From assembly GCA_949358305.1 (NCBI GenBank), contig OX442314.1, positions 44,772,581 to 44,836,580 of the forward strand: 64,000 bases of DNA, in the 5' to 3' direction. The stretch comes from Strigamia acuminata. Its lineage: Eukaryota > Arthropoda > Chilopoda > Geophilomorpha > Linotaeniidae. How positions within the stretch are numbered: the first letter of the stretch is position 1; every line of letters starts with the position of its first letter. Under the pieces are notes generated by a model. It had not been told where the DNA came from. It made no database searches and saw nothing but the letters and a program-made list of their open reading frames with translations. Shown here piece after piece: positions 33,301 through 42,386 of this stretch. A program made the translations under genes and the position numbers.

Positions 33301-35959
33301 AGAATGGCATCATCTCGAGGTATGCGCGAAAGCGTTTGACACCCCAAACCGCGGCCAAACACTCGATTTCGGTTACTTTATAGTTCTTTTCAGCGCTGTT
33401 TAATGCGCGAGAGGCAAATGCGATTGGAATTCTCACACCTTCATCGTTAAGTTGCATTAAAGCAGCACCTAATCCAGAATAACTAGCATCGGTCTGCAGT
33501 ATAAATGGTTTTTTCCAACTGGGAAAACGTCTTTTCAGTGTTGGTATCGCAATCTGGTCTTTCAGATATTCGAACGCTAATTGCTGCGCATCTGTCCAAA
33601 TCCAAATTGCGTCCTTTTTAAGCAATGGTCGGAAAACTTCGCTAATTTTGGAAAAATTTGCAATGAATGATTGGTAATAACCTACCATGCCTTTAAATCG
33701 TTGTAATTCGCGCAAATTGGTTGGCGCGGGATAATTTTGAATAGCAACCACTTTCTTTGGATTTGGTGTAATCTGGCCAGATTCCACGATGTGTCCCAAA
33801 ACCTCGAGTCTTTTTTGACAAAGCTCAGTTTTGTTGGCGTTCATGGTGAATCCAGCGTTGAACAATTCCTCTAAAACGAGGCGCAAATGTTGCACGTGTT
33901 CCTCGAAAGTTCGGCTAAAAATAATCACGTCATCAATATACACAAATACAAATTTGTAAAGATACTTTGCAAGAGTCTTATTCATCGCTCGTTGGAGGGT
34001 AGCGGGTCCGTTGATAGGTCCGAAAGGCATGCGCACATATTCGAATAAACCTCGATGTGTTATAAAAGCTAAATACCGTTCGTCACCTTTGCGCACGCCG
34101 ATCTGATGGAAAGCTTCGCGTCCGTCGATTATCGAAAACCAATGCGCACCTCCCAAATAGGCAAAGATGTTATCAATGTCCGGAAGTGGGTAAACGTCCG
34201 GAATTGTTTGTGCATTAATGGGGCGAAAATCCATAGCAGTTCTCCATTCACCTGTCTTCTTGGGTACGACGACTGGAGCGACGGCGCAATCACTTTGGGA
34301 TCGCCGAATAATACCTTGCTGCAGCTTTTTGTCAATATATTTATCAATTATCGCCTTTTTCGCAGGGTTTACCGGGCGCACAGGGACATGAATTGGACGA
34401 AAATCCGGTTTCAGGTTCACCTCGTACTCGGTGTTATTACATAAACCAATTTCTTCGCGAAAGATTTGCGAAACGGGCTGCAATGTTTTAATTAATAGTT
34501 TTATCTGTGGCACTGTTAATTGGTTCCACAACTGGTGGTAAATCCAATCTAAATCGGTCGGATCTCCACTAGGTTGGTACTGCAAAAAATTAATGTCATT
34601 AATGTTCATTTTAGAGTTATTCCCACCATTGTCAGGTTGCGCAATCGAAAAGATGTTGATTTTCGACTCCTTCTTGGCATTGATGTCTTTAGCACGTTGC
34701 GCAACGAGTTGTTTGGCAATTGGACGAATAACATTGATTTTTCGTCGTAAACGTCGTAATCGTCGGAACTGACTCAAAGTTAATTTACGTGAAATTGTCT
34801 TTTTTAAATTGGAGGAAATTTTAGAAGTTTCTTTCCTCTTTGGAGACCAAATATTCGACCATTTGCGTTGCGCACGATGTCGAACTTGTTTAACTCGATA
34901 CTGCGCATCGTCATGTGGATACTCGAATATTTCTTGTTGCAAGGGTCTATGCGCCAGGAGGAGGCAGTTAATTTCACTCACCGGATCCGGTTTCCTTAGT
35001 ATTTTCGTCGGAACGATCTCACTAATGGCCGCCGGTGGGTTGGATGGATCCTGCGTTTCCTCTGGCGCAAATGGCAAAACTAGAATTGACTCTGACTTTT
35101 TTGCTTCTTCATAAGTCATGAATTTGCGAATCTCATTTGAGCCCACCATGCTCCACTGCTGTCTCGCATGGTCGATGTCGATTCCGGCCGCCGTGCAGAA
35201 ATCACGTCCAAGGAGCATATCCATTTTGGCATCGGGTAAAACCATGCAAATGAATTTTATTATGCCTATTGGGGCGCGCAAAGCGAGCTGCATCGACTTG
35301 GTGGAATCCACTATGTCACCAGACGCGACCTGCACCCGCTCGTGGAGATTCACAAAGTCCAAACCCATTTTTTCGTGTAGTTGTTGAAACACGTCCTCAC
35401 TCATTACACACGTTTGTGCGCCTGAGTCCAGAAGCGCAGTACAAGCTACATTAGCCCAGGAAATCTTTACGCAAGGTGCTTTCTTGCACAAACGATCCCC
35501 GCGCGGTATCTCAATGATGGGTTCCTGAGTTTCTTTAAGTTCCTCTGGCGTTAACATTACGAAAGATACCTTCATAGGAGAGATCACTTCCTTTGGAGCC
35601 TCAGTCGTTGTTGCACTGGAAGTAGACTTAATTATTGGTAAAGTTTTAGTAATTTTACTCACTATTGTCACTTTCGGGTTTTTCTTCAAAATTACAGGTT
35701 GCAAATCTGTTAATTTCGGCAATTCGTCCTTTACAGCTTCAGGAACGGCAGCCTGCAGATCTGACGCCTTTGTAGCTGATGTGATGATGGAAGATGATGA
35801 AGAAATAACACTACTTACAGGTTTATACTCCGAAAGAGTAATAACAGTAGGAGATGTTGTTGAATTAACCTGTGAAGGATTGTCCTCTTTCAAGTTAATT
35901 AAAGGTGAAGCGCGTCGTTTGGATTTCAGACGTTTTGCGCGAAGGGCCGGTCGACTCAT
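30353..35959 (-). CDS. pol: Element 1 pol polyprotein (protease, RT, RNase H, integrase), 1868 aa
   Basis: The aspartic protease has DSGA at about 178-181 and a LLGRDF flap-side motif at 249-254. Reverse transcriptase spans about 520-700 with YIDD at 674-677. RNase H begins near TDAS (823-826). Integrase has an HHCC-type zinc finger (C1527 and C1530 visible) and a D,D,E core at roughly D1558, D1616 and E1652. About 460 residues (roughly 940-1400) between RNase H and integrase are Pro/Ser/basic-rich and include an AT-hook-like KKRGRPRK near 1098-1105. Usual Ty3/gypsy pols are much shorter here. The ATG overlaps the gag stop (ATGA). The frame is open for about 60 bases upstream of that ATG, so either stop-restart or -1 frameshifting is possible. 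No internal stop is present. Confidence 0.95.
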   Translation of the reverse strand: MSRPALRAKRLKSKRRASPLINLKEDNPSQVNSTTSPTVITLSEYKPVSSVISSSSSIITSATKASDLQAAVPEAVKDELPKLTDLQPVILKKNPKVTIVSKITKTLPIIKSTSSATTTEAPKEVISPMKVSFVMLTPEELKETQEPIIEIPRGDRLCKKAPCVKISWANVACTALLDSGAQTCVMSEDVFQQLHEKMGLDFVNLHERVQVASGDIVDSTKSMQLALRAPIGIIKFICMVLPDAKMDMLLGRDFCTAAGIDIDHARQQWSMVGSNEIRKFMTYEEAKKSESILVLPFAPEETQDPSNPPAAISEIVPTKILRKPDPVSEINCLLLAHRPLQQEIFEYPHDDAQYRVKQVRHRAQRKWSNIWSPKRKETSKISSNLKKTISRKLTLSQFRRLRRLRRKINVIRPIAKQLVAQRAKDINAKKESKINIFSIAQPDNGGNNSKMNINDINFLQYQPSGDPTDLDWIYHQLWNQLTVPQIKLLIKTLQPVSQIFREEIGLCNNTEYEVNLKPDFRPIHVPVRPVNPAKKAIIDKYIDKKLQQGIIRRSQSDCAVAPVVVPKKTGEWRTAMDFRPINAQTIPDVYPLPDIDNIFAYLGGAHWFSIIDGREAFHQIGVRKGDERYLAFITHRGLFEYVRMPFGPINGPATLQRAMNKTLAKYLYKFVFVYIDDVIIFSRTFEEHVQHLRLVLEELFNAGFTMNANKTELCQKRLEVLGHIVESGQITPNPKKVVAIQNYPAPTNLRELQRFKGMVGYYQSFIANFSKISEVFRPLLKKDAIWIWTDAQQLAFEYLKDQIAIPTLKRRFPSWKKPFILQTDASYSGLGAALMQLNDEGVRIPIAFASRALNSAEKNYKVTEIECLAAVWGVKRFRAYLEMMPFYLESDHQSLKWLFQQREPTGRLARWVLSLSDYKFTFLHCSGCKNKVADALSRAPVDPPEVDDEDDSPEVDEACYLAYFDDCNEWPALNIIKELPKDINLQFRKLFKSKFKKVPLIAASSPTKKKNKKKSLIPRPTGTRKVIGNAPTSGAQIPSSTDVATPPTRAPPVTIPPVAPAPVVQPTSQVKTPNSSPVRVSVPLRTRRQRSLIPILIKKRGRPRKINIVPILSPRAKRAIATRTRARLKDPSLIPKTPPWLPPRYAGTIRKWTFPKLLKSQQVGRLKAVRRKSAIPSHVVKPKPKSVLIPPPLPIPTPPATPISTPIPSSIPPSAIIPTRIPAPINPSNFRKKTASAPSQLPTPGTLVDKIRRNFRRITGVPAPIIQSDSHRRPIPRPSPEIPDLPTPSPTPSIPITDFPVISPRQPSEPVMYDDAAGPSGQQRPEGYTSDPDSDSTSSEDSFGPIRDMSPPTRSYYAPSTSARRTPSRLRPRRERTVIEDSRTEAEKQAELEHDPPIEHPPFELLPTAAEIIVAQRQDPWSRELIFYLTAQMLPLDPDEAAKIVADAQDFGMYKEMLCRFPPVHINEIRKRRQIYLPFELRERYFRAMHYPPVVGHMGQERTLHRIKSRVFWPNMREDIRTWIQVCEACQRAKPLNRLPYGKMIMSRSRHLFSAIYIDYYGKKPRSTEGHCYAFVMVDSASRWLDVRLTENSNIATTVKQIQKFCKRWGFPKIIISDNAPAFRSPEFRSQIQQLGAINRYTAAYHPQGNIAERLNQSLKNCILAYIDDDHTRWDVNIGYFVLAINSAYQISLKYSPFKMVTGQEARFPGDLDSDTDDGEPLPPVEAENLHEHMRRMRESAINNLRESQIRHKKWFDLKRRPHDFRPGDWVTLRNRQPSSADKQFAAGLRQRTEGVYIIHRLVGPNTVILMDENGQKTQPYNVVELRHWFFAEANFLTLKDVEIIDKHVEIFTVNTLDIFSAYFLSFK

Positions 35960-37314
35960 TTGCGGCCTGGTTCCACCGGCTTCCCGAACTTCAGGCCTTC
36001 GGAGTTTTCCGGTCTCCTAAATGGCTGGTAACATATGGGGCACAACGGATGCCAAGTTGCTGTATCGACCAAATACCACCAATCCTTCGGTGTTTTCCTC
36101 CAGGCTGTACCTTTCTCAGGACATTTGACAGTTAATGGTGGTTTTGGCGCTGGTGGAATCGTGACAATTGATGTAGAGCACACATGGTCCTTTGGGACGT
36201 CCGCTGGAGGCGTCAGAGTAGCTAAATTTATTTTAATTGTTGCCTTCTGAGCCGCCTCGGCGACTGTGCTCTTCTTAATTTCAGGTTCAGCATCCGTGTC
36301 ACTACTGCTGCTACTCGAGTCAGGTTCCTGCGCAGGTGGAGATTGCTTTGGTCCCGCCTGCACTGCAGCTAACTCGATTAGAAATTGTTTTCGATACCTC
36401 GCAAAACGCTTGACGTCCTGGGACACGAGAGATTTGACATCATCATCTCCTTTGGACTTCTCCGCAGCCTTGAGCACTGTGGGGCGTTGCGCATCACGCA
36501 GAGAGGGCATTCGCTGATCAGCCATACCCAGATCTTTGTATTCGTCTGCTCGAATGGTGTCCAGCTGTAGACGATTGTCGATGTCATTACCTCTTTGGAT
36601 CGCCTCGTCCAGCGAGTTTACGTTCCATGCGCGCAAGAGATGAACAACCTCGGTTTGCATCATGTTCTGAGCTTTCTCCCATTGGAGCTCTGGGTCGGTA
36701 TATCCTGCAACTTGAAGATAATATACAATCTCACTTAAAAATGACATTGTAGACTCTCCATTTCGTTGCTTTCGCTTGGATAGCTTCACATTGGCCGCTG
36801 CCGAATTCATGGCGAAAGCTCGTCGAAATAATATCTCAAAGTCCTCCCATGTTTTTGGTTTTGGTTTTAGTGATAACCACCATCGCTGCGCTCTTCCACG
36901 CGTTGCTTGAATGACAAATACTTTTAAATATTCATCCACCGGGGCCTGCATAGAATACATGTGCGCGTACAAATGCGCAAGAAAAAGATTAATGTAATCA
37001 AGATCGGCTTTATCTGGATCAAACAAAGGTGGTTTTCCAGGCTTGAAACAATTTTTATCTTTACTTGTATGTTGCGCTCTTACTGACGGCAGTGACAACT
37101 TTGCCTTGGTGTCGGATCTGTCCCGAGGATATCCCATCTTGGAGTATAGCATCGAGCTCATTAAATCTCGATTTGCTCGTGTTGAATGGTCCAAATGAGC
37201 AGATTCCTGTGATGGAGCCTGGGTGTAGATCGTTGCCATCGCCGGCATTGGTTGTTGTATAAACAATTTGCGCAGCCTGCGCGGACGTTCTCGTCTGCTG
37301 GCCTCGATGTTCAA
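35956..37314 (-). CDS. gag: Element 1 gag, capsid part, 452 aa
   Basis: Residues about 105-260 look like the retrotransposon gag/capsid fold, with the RWWLSL...TWEDFEILFRRAF pattern typical of Ty3/gypsy gags. A Ser/Asp/Glu-rich stretch (SSSSSDTDAEPE) follows. The C-terminal region ends with a CPIC motif instead of a normal CCHC zinc knuckle. The stop codon overlaps the pol start by ATGA. The first ATG lies inside the 281-aa ORF, 254 bases before that ORF ends, in the +1 frame. The mature Gag may therefore begin in the upstream ORF through a +1 shift, or this frame may be translated independently. Confidence 0.85.
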   Translation of the reverse strand: MNIEASRRERPRRLRKLFIQQPMPAMATIYTQAPSQESAHLDHSTRANRDLMSSMLYSKMGYPRDRSDTKAKLSLPSVRAQHTSKDKNCFKPGKPPLFDPDKADLDYINLFLAHLYAHMYSMQAPVDEYLKVFVIQATRGRAQRWWLSLKPKPKTWEDFEILFRRAFAMNSAAANVKLSKRKQRNGESTMSFLSEIVYYLQVAGYTDPELQWEKAQNMMQTEVVHLLRAWNVNSLDEAIQRGNDIDNRLQLDTIRADEYKDLGMADQRMPSLRDAQRPTVLKAAEKSKGDDDVKSLVSQDVKRFARYRKQFLIELAAVQAGPKQSPPAQEPDSSSSSSDTDAEPEIKKSTVAEAAQKATIKINLATLTPPADVPKDHVCSTSIVTIPPAPKPPLTVKCPEKGTAWRKTPKDWWYLVDTATWHPLCPICYQPFRRPENSEGLKFGKPVEPGRK

Positions 37315-37906
37315 CTTCCCGAACTTGGTGCAGACGTGCTGTGGGAAGTCCTAAATCATATGGTGCCGAGGTGCCTTTAACTCTTATGGAGCCATGCGAG
37401 GATCCACCGTCTAGAGACCGTGCGGTCCCTGTTCGTAGAGAGCGAGGGCCTTGTTGGAATATTTCGCGAATCTCATTTACTAGACCTCTTGTTTGAGCAT
37501 AGTATTGGTTGCGCAAGTCGGACATCAGCAAACCTTCCGTATTTAATGTGACGGGGTCTACTAATGCTCTAGGCTGAGTCGAATCGAAAAAAGATGGCGC
37601 CGCCAAAAAGCCAGCGGGTGTTGACGTGGCAAAATTTACTTGAGGTTGCGCTCGTGAATTTGCAACAGCCATTGTCATGATATGATTTGATGGGGCTGGC
37701 TGTTGTTGCGCAATACTCACAAGCGTTTCCTGTTGTTCAATACGACTTCTTCGTAATTGGTCGTGTTGCTGCCACTCTCGAAATTCCCTTTCTTCTTCCC
37801 GGCGAACACCACTCCTCCGTTCGGACTGTTGCCATTCCTGCTCCATTTCTAGCTCACTGAAATCAAATGGATCGCGCGTGACGGGACGAATTCCGTCACC
37901 TCCCAA
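37061..37906 (-). CDS. Element 1 upstream ORF, probable N-terminal gag part, 281 aa
   Basis: This begins about 95 bases after the primer-binding site and is the first ORF of the element. Residues about 18-68 are rich in Glu, Gln and Arg (EFREWQQHDQLRRSRIEQQE) and should form a helix or coiled coil. The middle is Ser/Gly-rich. It overlaps gag by 254 bases in another frame. I see no known domain. It may be the matrix-like N-terminus of Gag separated by a frameshift, or a separate small protein. Both copies share the arrangement, but as the copies are almost identical this does not exclude one old frameshift mutation. Confidence 0.65.
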   Translation of the reverse strand: MGGDGIRPVTRDPFDFSELEMEQEWQQSERRSGVRREEEREFREWQQHDQLRRSRIEQQETLVSIAQQQPAPSNHIMTMAVANSRAQPQVNFATSTPAGFLAAPSFFDSTQPRALVDPVTLNTEGLLMSDLRNQYYAQTRGLVNEIREIFQQGPRSLRTGTARSLDGGSSHGSIRVKGTSAPYDLGLPTARLHQVREVEHRGQQTRTSAQAAQIVYTTTNAGDGNDLHPGSITGICSFGPFNTSKSRFNELDAILQDGISSGQIRHQGKVVTAVSKSATYK

Positions 37907-38000
37907 CTGTCTCGATATGATGAAGAAAATGTGAAATGATTAAATAAATAACTCAAAAAACTAACCTTTTCGCGCGTTTAAGCCTTATAGGTGAGAGCGA
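37907..38000 (-). other. Element 1 leader between PBS and first ORF
   Basis: Short non-coding leader of about 95 bases. No features recognised. Confidence 0.4.
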
Positions 38001-38018
38001 ATCCTGTCAGGCTCGCCA
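38001..38018 (-). other. Element 1 primer-binding site
   Basis: The minus strand reads TGGCGAGCCTGACAGGAT immediately after an LTR end in ...AACAAACA. PBS sequences start with TGG, the complement of a tRNA 3' CCA. The priming tRNA cannot be named by eye. Confidence 0.65.
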
Positions 38019-39220
38019 TGTTTGTTACGAATCAACTTAGATGTTTAATTGATTTGATCTGAATTTGCGCGCAAAGTGATGTTAGCGCAAATCAGCGGGC
38101 AAAGTTCGTAGATTTACTCTGTTTGTGCCATCGTCATATGCGGATATCGGACGGTGAATAAACCTAACTCGCTGTAACACACATTATTTATATTCGACGG
38201 GCTCAGTCTCACGTTGTGGGTCTTTACGTTTAAAAAGAATGAGTATGCGCAGTGATATTCGTATGCGGGTGGGCGTAGGATGTCACAGGCATGCGAAGGG
38301 ATAAAAGGTGGGCAAAAAGAGGCGCTATTAAGTGTTAAATTAGAAGGGGCGCGTGTTAAAGCGCAAAATAAAGATTGACAAACTCAATTCAATCTAAGAG
38401 GTGTTAACTCGTTGAAAGAGGTATGAGAAGTGTGTGTTATGGATAAAAGTAGCGACCAGGTAAACATGAGTCATGTGACCAGGTCGATTGGAGTGGGTGA
38501 GGGGGTGGAAGGTATAAAATAAAGTTAATTGTTGAAAATAATAAGATGCGCGCAATGAAGCTGCGCATATATTTAGAGATGATTCATCGATGTTAGATGA
38601 AAAGAAAGATTGGGAAAAAATAAGAAAACTTAAGATTGGGTCAGTCTAAGTCAGAAATGAATAAAAAAGAAGGGTGGGTAACCTGCCCGTGACAAGGTAA
38701 ATATAATAAATGTATTTATTATACGGGAATGTACAGTTAAAAGGGGATAAAATATGTAAGGGAATAAAAAGGTAAAAGGTTGAGGTGTGTGAAGTTGGTG
38801 GGAAACTGGTCGAGGTCGTCCTTTGTTGGCGCTCTGGATCCAAGATGGCGTCCGCGTGGCAACGTGGTGTCGTCTTGGGCCGGCGTGGCAATGAATGGCG
38901 TCCTCGTCTCACGTTTCTCGTTCGGTCCTTCGGGCTCACGCTGGTCGGGCGCGAGTGAATGCCTAAAAGGTCTTACTTCTGGTCTGTTGTCTAGGTTTAG
39001 GGTTTTGTTTAGGTGTCCGGCGATCACACAGCGGCGGACGCTTGGTGGTTCCCGGCGATACACACAGCGGCGGGAACGCTCGTCGTGGTTACTGCAATTT
39101 AGGCTTGTGCGACCGTTTGTCTGCACAACTCGCTAAATTGGAGTAGGTTTACTATTTCTAGCTGGCTTGCTAAAATAGTGTGGTAATCTTGTTTCGCAGG
39201 TTACTCTGCGGAGGTTAACA
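38019..39220 (-). repeat. Element 1 5' LTR (inner edge supported, outer edge tentative)
   Basis: The inner edge is fixed by the PBS. On the plus strand the LTR starts TGTTTGTTAC. The outer edge is set at GGTTAACA because it gives matching TGTT...AACA termini. No second LTR is available to confirm this, so the length of about 1.2 kb is provisional. ORFs of 97-129 codons inside it look like shadows. Confidence 0.45.
38184..38194 (-). promoter_or_regulatory. TATA-like element in element 1 LTR
   Basis: AATATAAATAA on the minus strand lies about 165 bases before the PBS, a sensible place for the start of the R region. Position 5598-5608 is the equivalent in copy A. Confidence 0.45.
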
Positions 39221-39617
39221 CAAATCAATCGTACTCACGTTGGAAGTCCCTTGTCCTAGGTCACTCCTGAAGTCTTTGTACTTAGGCTTGATCGTTTTAG
39301 GACGTTTGGCTTTTACGTGTATCTTGGTTGATTTTTGTGTTGGTTCTGCCCGCTCAGTGCAAGGCAAATTCCTTTGCACAAAGCGGGGGTGACAGGTGAC
39401 TAAAGCCACCCAATGGTGGAGAAGACGAATCTCCCCCACTCCCCCAGGGCAGACGCCCGTCCATTGACTGGATGTCAATGCTCTGAGGGAAGGGAGGCGC
39501 GCGTGCGACTCCCCCTTTTTACCCGTATGTAGGCCACGAGAGAAACTCTTCGTGCCCCACCCCAGTCGGGTCACCACACGTCCCCCTCCCAGCTCTGACC
39601 GCGCGTGTTCGGAGCGA
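39221..39617. other. 3' flank of the two-exon gene
   Basis: GC-rich. It contains a minus-strand purine tract AAAAAGGGGGAG at 39509-39520, which could be a polypurine tract if the gene belongs to an LTR element. A donor-like AACGTGAGTACG is close to the element 1 LTR. A 120-codon minus-strand ORF here shows no recognisable domain. Confidence 0.4.
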
Positions 39618-42386
39618 TCAATCCTTCTTGCTGGGACCCGACGCTGGATCCATCGCCTGGGCGAAACTCACTCCAGGGACGGGCGGCTCAGCGCCGGGCG
39701 GCACAACGCCGGGCGGCAAAACCAGATCTCCAACCAAGGCTGAAGACTGGTCGCGGGGGTCCTCGTGCTCGGAAATAAAGCACAATTCGTGGCCGCCGGC
39801 TGGCTCGTACGGGGCACGTCTCCTCTCATGCAGCCAAACCCGCGGAATGAACGCCGAAAACCCGGAATTGGTGTGCCGGATCGCGTTCGCCTCCGCGGCT
39901 GTTCGGGGTGCACGATGGGCCCTCAGCAAACGCTGATGGAGGATCAAATCGGTGGTCTGGCGCACCTGGTTGTGTAGCCAAACAAATACCGATTTCCCTT
40001 TGTCTCTCTGGGCGAGAATGAACTTCCGCGTCGCTGTCGTCATCGACAGCTGAGAGAACTCGTCACACAACTTCTCATAATAGTTCGTCTGAGGCTTCGC
40101 CGCTTTCGCTGGCTTGGCGCTCTTTGGAACTACCGCCTGCTTGACCGTCTCTTCCCGCGCTTCCTGGGCTGCGGGAGGCGTCAGGCTCTGACGAGCGGCG
40201 GACATCGTTGGCGGCGTCCGGCACAGCAGGCGTCTCGGCTTACCCGCCGCATTTGATAGGACGGGTGTCTGTGGTGCCGCCGCTGGTGGCATCGGTGGCG
40301 GCGGCGGAGGTGGAGTTGGGGCTCCACGTGAAGCAGTCGAAGAGGCGGCGTCGCTCTCCATCGGCTCTTCACTCGTGACCATCATCGCGCACGGCTGCGT
40401 TGATGGTGTCGGCGCCCACGTGGTAACGGCGTGGCGGAAGGCCATGCTCCGCAACTTGTACCCCTCCCATTCGGGGTTCACCACGTCCCGGGTCAGCTCG
40501 AATCGAGTCATCGCCGGGTTGGGGAGAATGGCGCTCCATTCCCCAACAAGTGCACGAGGTATCTGTACACCTTCTCGGTCTACGACGGACCAGCAGGCCA
40601 TCGCCTGTCGCCCGACCCCAAAGAGCGAAGGGGTTAATAGCTGGACCATGATTTCGGTCAAGGCCAGCTGCAGACGACGGCGGTTTACTGGATTGCTGCG
40701 GTCGGAATCCTCAGCGAACGCACGCGAGTGATGTCGCATCATCGAAATTCCCCACTCGATGAAGTGGCGCTGAGTGACGTCGGTGCCCTGCAGAGCAGCG
40801 GCGGCGGCCCTCGGGTCCTCCATCACGAATGAGAAGGCCAAGAGCTCTTCGATCGATGGATTGGCTGCTTCTCGAGCCAGCCGTGCGTTTTTGTCACGCT
40901 GTTCATACCACATCGCGGTGCGGTCGTGTCTTGCCGTGCTCGGGTAATATTCTCCGGTCCGGGCGTTATGGCATTCCCGCGCAATACTCAGGTGCACGGG
41001 CAACATCACCGAGTCGTCGACGGCCAAGTCCGGCGTAGTGCTCGAACCTGGCATCGGCGGCGGCGGCGGCGGAGGCTGCGTCGGCGGCGGCAGCGTCAAT
41101 GACTGCTGTGCCGGCAACGGCAGCGTCGCTTGTACCTCAGTCGCCGTGACTTGAGGCGCCGGAGTGGGTGTAACGGTGCTCGTCGGCGGAACGACGGCCG
41201 TGGGTCGCGAATTCACATACTCGCTCAACCACCGTGCCACTTCGTGTGGAATCACGGTACCATCCTCGACGATGCCCATCTTGCGGGCGAATTGCATCGC
41301 GGGGTCGAAACGCGACAATTTCTTGCGTTTCATCTGAGTGATGATCTCGCGAAGGTCCCGCGTGTCTGGCGCTAGGACGCGACGCTCCCCGGAAGATCTG
41401 CCACTCGACTTCGATCGTGCTTCTCTCGCTTCCTTCGCTTCTATTGCTTTGAGAGCGTGTTCGGGAAGGGGAATTCCCCGCGCCTCGCAGCGAGCGAAAT
41501 ACCGCTCTTTGCGGTCTTGTTTCCGCTGCTCACGATGAGTCAGCGGGCGTCTGCCGGCACGGGGACGAGAGACTCGCTCTTCGTCGCCCGAAATCCATAC
41601 CTCTCTCGTCTCCTTACCGTCTTTCATCTGACGGTTGACAAACACCCTTGGTCTGGTGTAATTCGCGGAGTCGCGCGGTGGCTGCGCTGACGTTCCCGCT
41701 CCATCGTTTACGGTCGAGTGCCTTTCGACGCACTGTTTCTTCGACCGGCCCGGAGAGCGCGATTCGCTGCCCCCGGTTCCCTTAGAGCGCTTGTGCTTCC
41801 GTGGGAAATTATATTTGGGACCGAGAATTCCCAAATAATGTAATTGCCACATTTCGGCTTGTGACGTGAGAATCCCCATTCTCGGTCGCCACTGTGGCGT
41901 AACTTCTCCCTGCCGAATCTGCTCGCACCACAGGTGTATATCGGCGGTGCTCATTCCGTCGTCTTGCAGGATACGCTCTGCAACCGCCGGCGCAGTGTCG
42001 ATTAGCTGCTGGCGGTAGTGTTGATACACTTCTTCGCGGGCCTCCTCGGTCTCGGCCGCTTGCCACGCGAACAATACATGCTCCTCCACTGGCTTGCCGG
42101 AATATTGGCTCGACAGGGCCGAGTGGAAGATCGGAGACTTCGGGTCATCGCTGCGAGCGAGCTCTGCAGCAACGACGTCTCGCACCGACTCCGGGAACGC
42201 GTCCAGGAGTGTACAGTCGTTAACCCAACGCTTGGCAAGGGCGCGCGAAAATAATACGCGCAGGCGGTATGGTTTTGCATCTTCGCCAAAGCAGCGGCGC
42301 AGAAAATCGGGCAGTACGCCTCGATAAATGCCCGCTCGCACTATGCATGCGGGGCTGAGCGCTCCCCACGTGTTTCGGAGCTCCAT
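39618..42386 (-). CDS. Unknown two-exon gene, exon 2 (922 codons)
   Basis: The open frame continues upstream of ATG 42386, but there a perfect acceptor, a pyrimidine-rich run ending TTGCAG, precedes the ATG. The hydrophobic leader seen if translation starts further upstream is therefore intron. The product is hydrophilic. Early on it has a helical part and a basic PRKxKRSK cluster resembling a nuclear localisation signal. A highly charged region (LTHREQRKQDRKER) follows, then two polyproline stretches near residues 470 and 727 of the spliced protein, and a C-terminal part rich in Arg and Trp. There are no membrane segments, zinc motifs or env features. It is markedly more GC-rich than gag and pol. 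It lies downstream of element 2 pol, so it may be an accessory ORF or an independent gene. I do not recognise the family. Confidence 0.7.
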   Translation of the reverse strand: MELRNTWGALSPACIVRAGIYRGVLPDFLRRCFGEDAKPYRLRVLFSRALAKRWVNDCTLLDAFPESVRDVVAAELARSDDPKSPIFHSALSSQYSGKPVEEHVLFAWQAAETEEAREEVYQHYRQQLIDTAPAVAERILQDDGMSTADIHLWCEQIRQGEVTPQWRPRMGILTSQAEMWQLHYLGILGPKYNFPRKHKRSKGTGGSESRSPGRSKKQCVERHSTVNDGAGTSAQPPRDSANYTRPRVFVNRQMKDGKETREVWISGDEERVSRPRAGRRPLTHREQRKQDRKERYFARCEARGIPLPEHALKAIEAKEAREARSKSSGRSSGERRVLAPDTRDLREIITQMKRKKLSRFDPAMQFARKMGIVEDGTVIPHEVARWLSEYVNSRPTAVVPPTSTVTPTPAPQVTATEVQATLPLPAQQSLTLPPPTQPPPPPPPMPGSSTTPDLAVDDSVMLPVHLSIARECHNARTGEYYPSTARHDRTAMWYEQRDKNARLAREAANPSIEELLAFSFVMEDPRAAAAALQGTDVTQRHFIEWGISMMRHHSRAFAEDSDRSNPVNRRRLQLALTEIMVQLLTPSLFGVGRQAMACWSVVDREGVQIPRALVGEWSAILPNPAMTRFELTRDVVNPEWEGYKLRSMAFRHAVTTWAPTPSTQPCAMMVTSEEPMESDAASSTASRGAPTPPPPPPPMPPAAAPQTPVLSNAAGKPRRLLCRTPPTMSAARQSLTPPAAQEAREETVKQAVVPKSAKPAKAAKPQTNYYEKLCDEFSQLSMTTATRKFILAQRDKGKSVFVWLHNQVRQTTDLILHQRLLRAHRAPRTAAEANAIRHTNSGFSAFIPRVWLHERRRAPYEPAGGHELCFISEHEDPRDQSSALVGDLVLPPGVVPPGAEPPVPGVSFAQAMDPASGPSKKD

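Larger units (their letters stand above)
29075..39220 (-). mobile_element. Element 1: Ty3/gypsy-type LTR retrotransposon, 3' end missing
   Basis: In transcription order this has the 5' LTR, PBS, an upstream ORF, gag, pol and a third ORF that runs into the gap. Integrase follows RNase H, which is the Ty3/gypsy order. The 3' LTR and probably the end of ORF3 are lost at the gap. The long pol linker, the ORF1/gag/pol frame relay and the zinc-finger ORF in the env position are unusual. Confidence 0.8.

Noticed and set aside
38646-39136. ORFs of 97-129 codons in the element 1 LTR
   Set aside because: They overlap each other on both strands, are low in complexity and have no recognisable domain.
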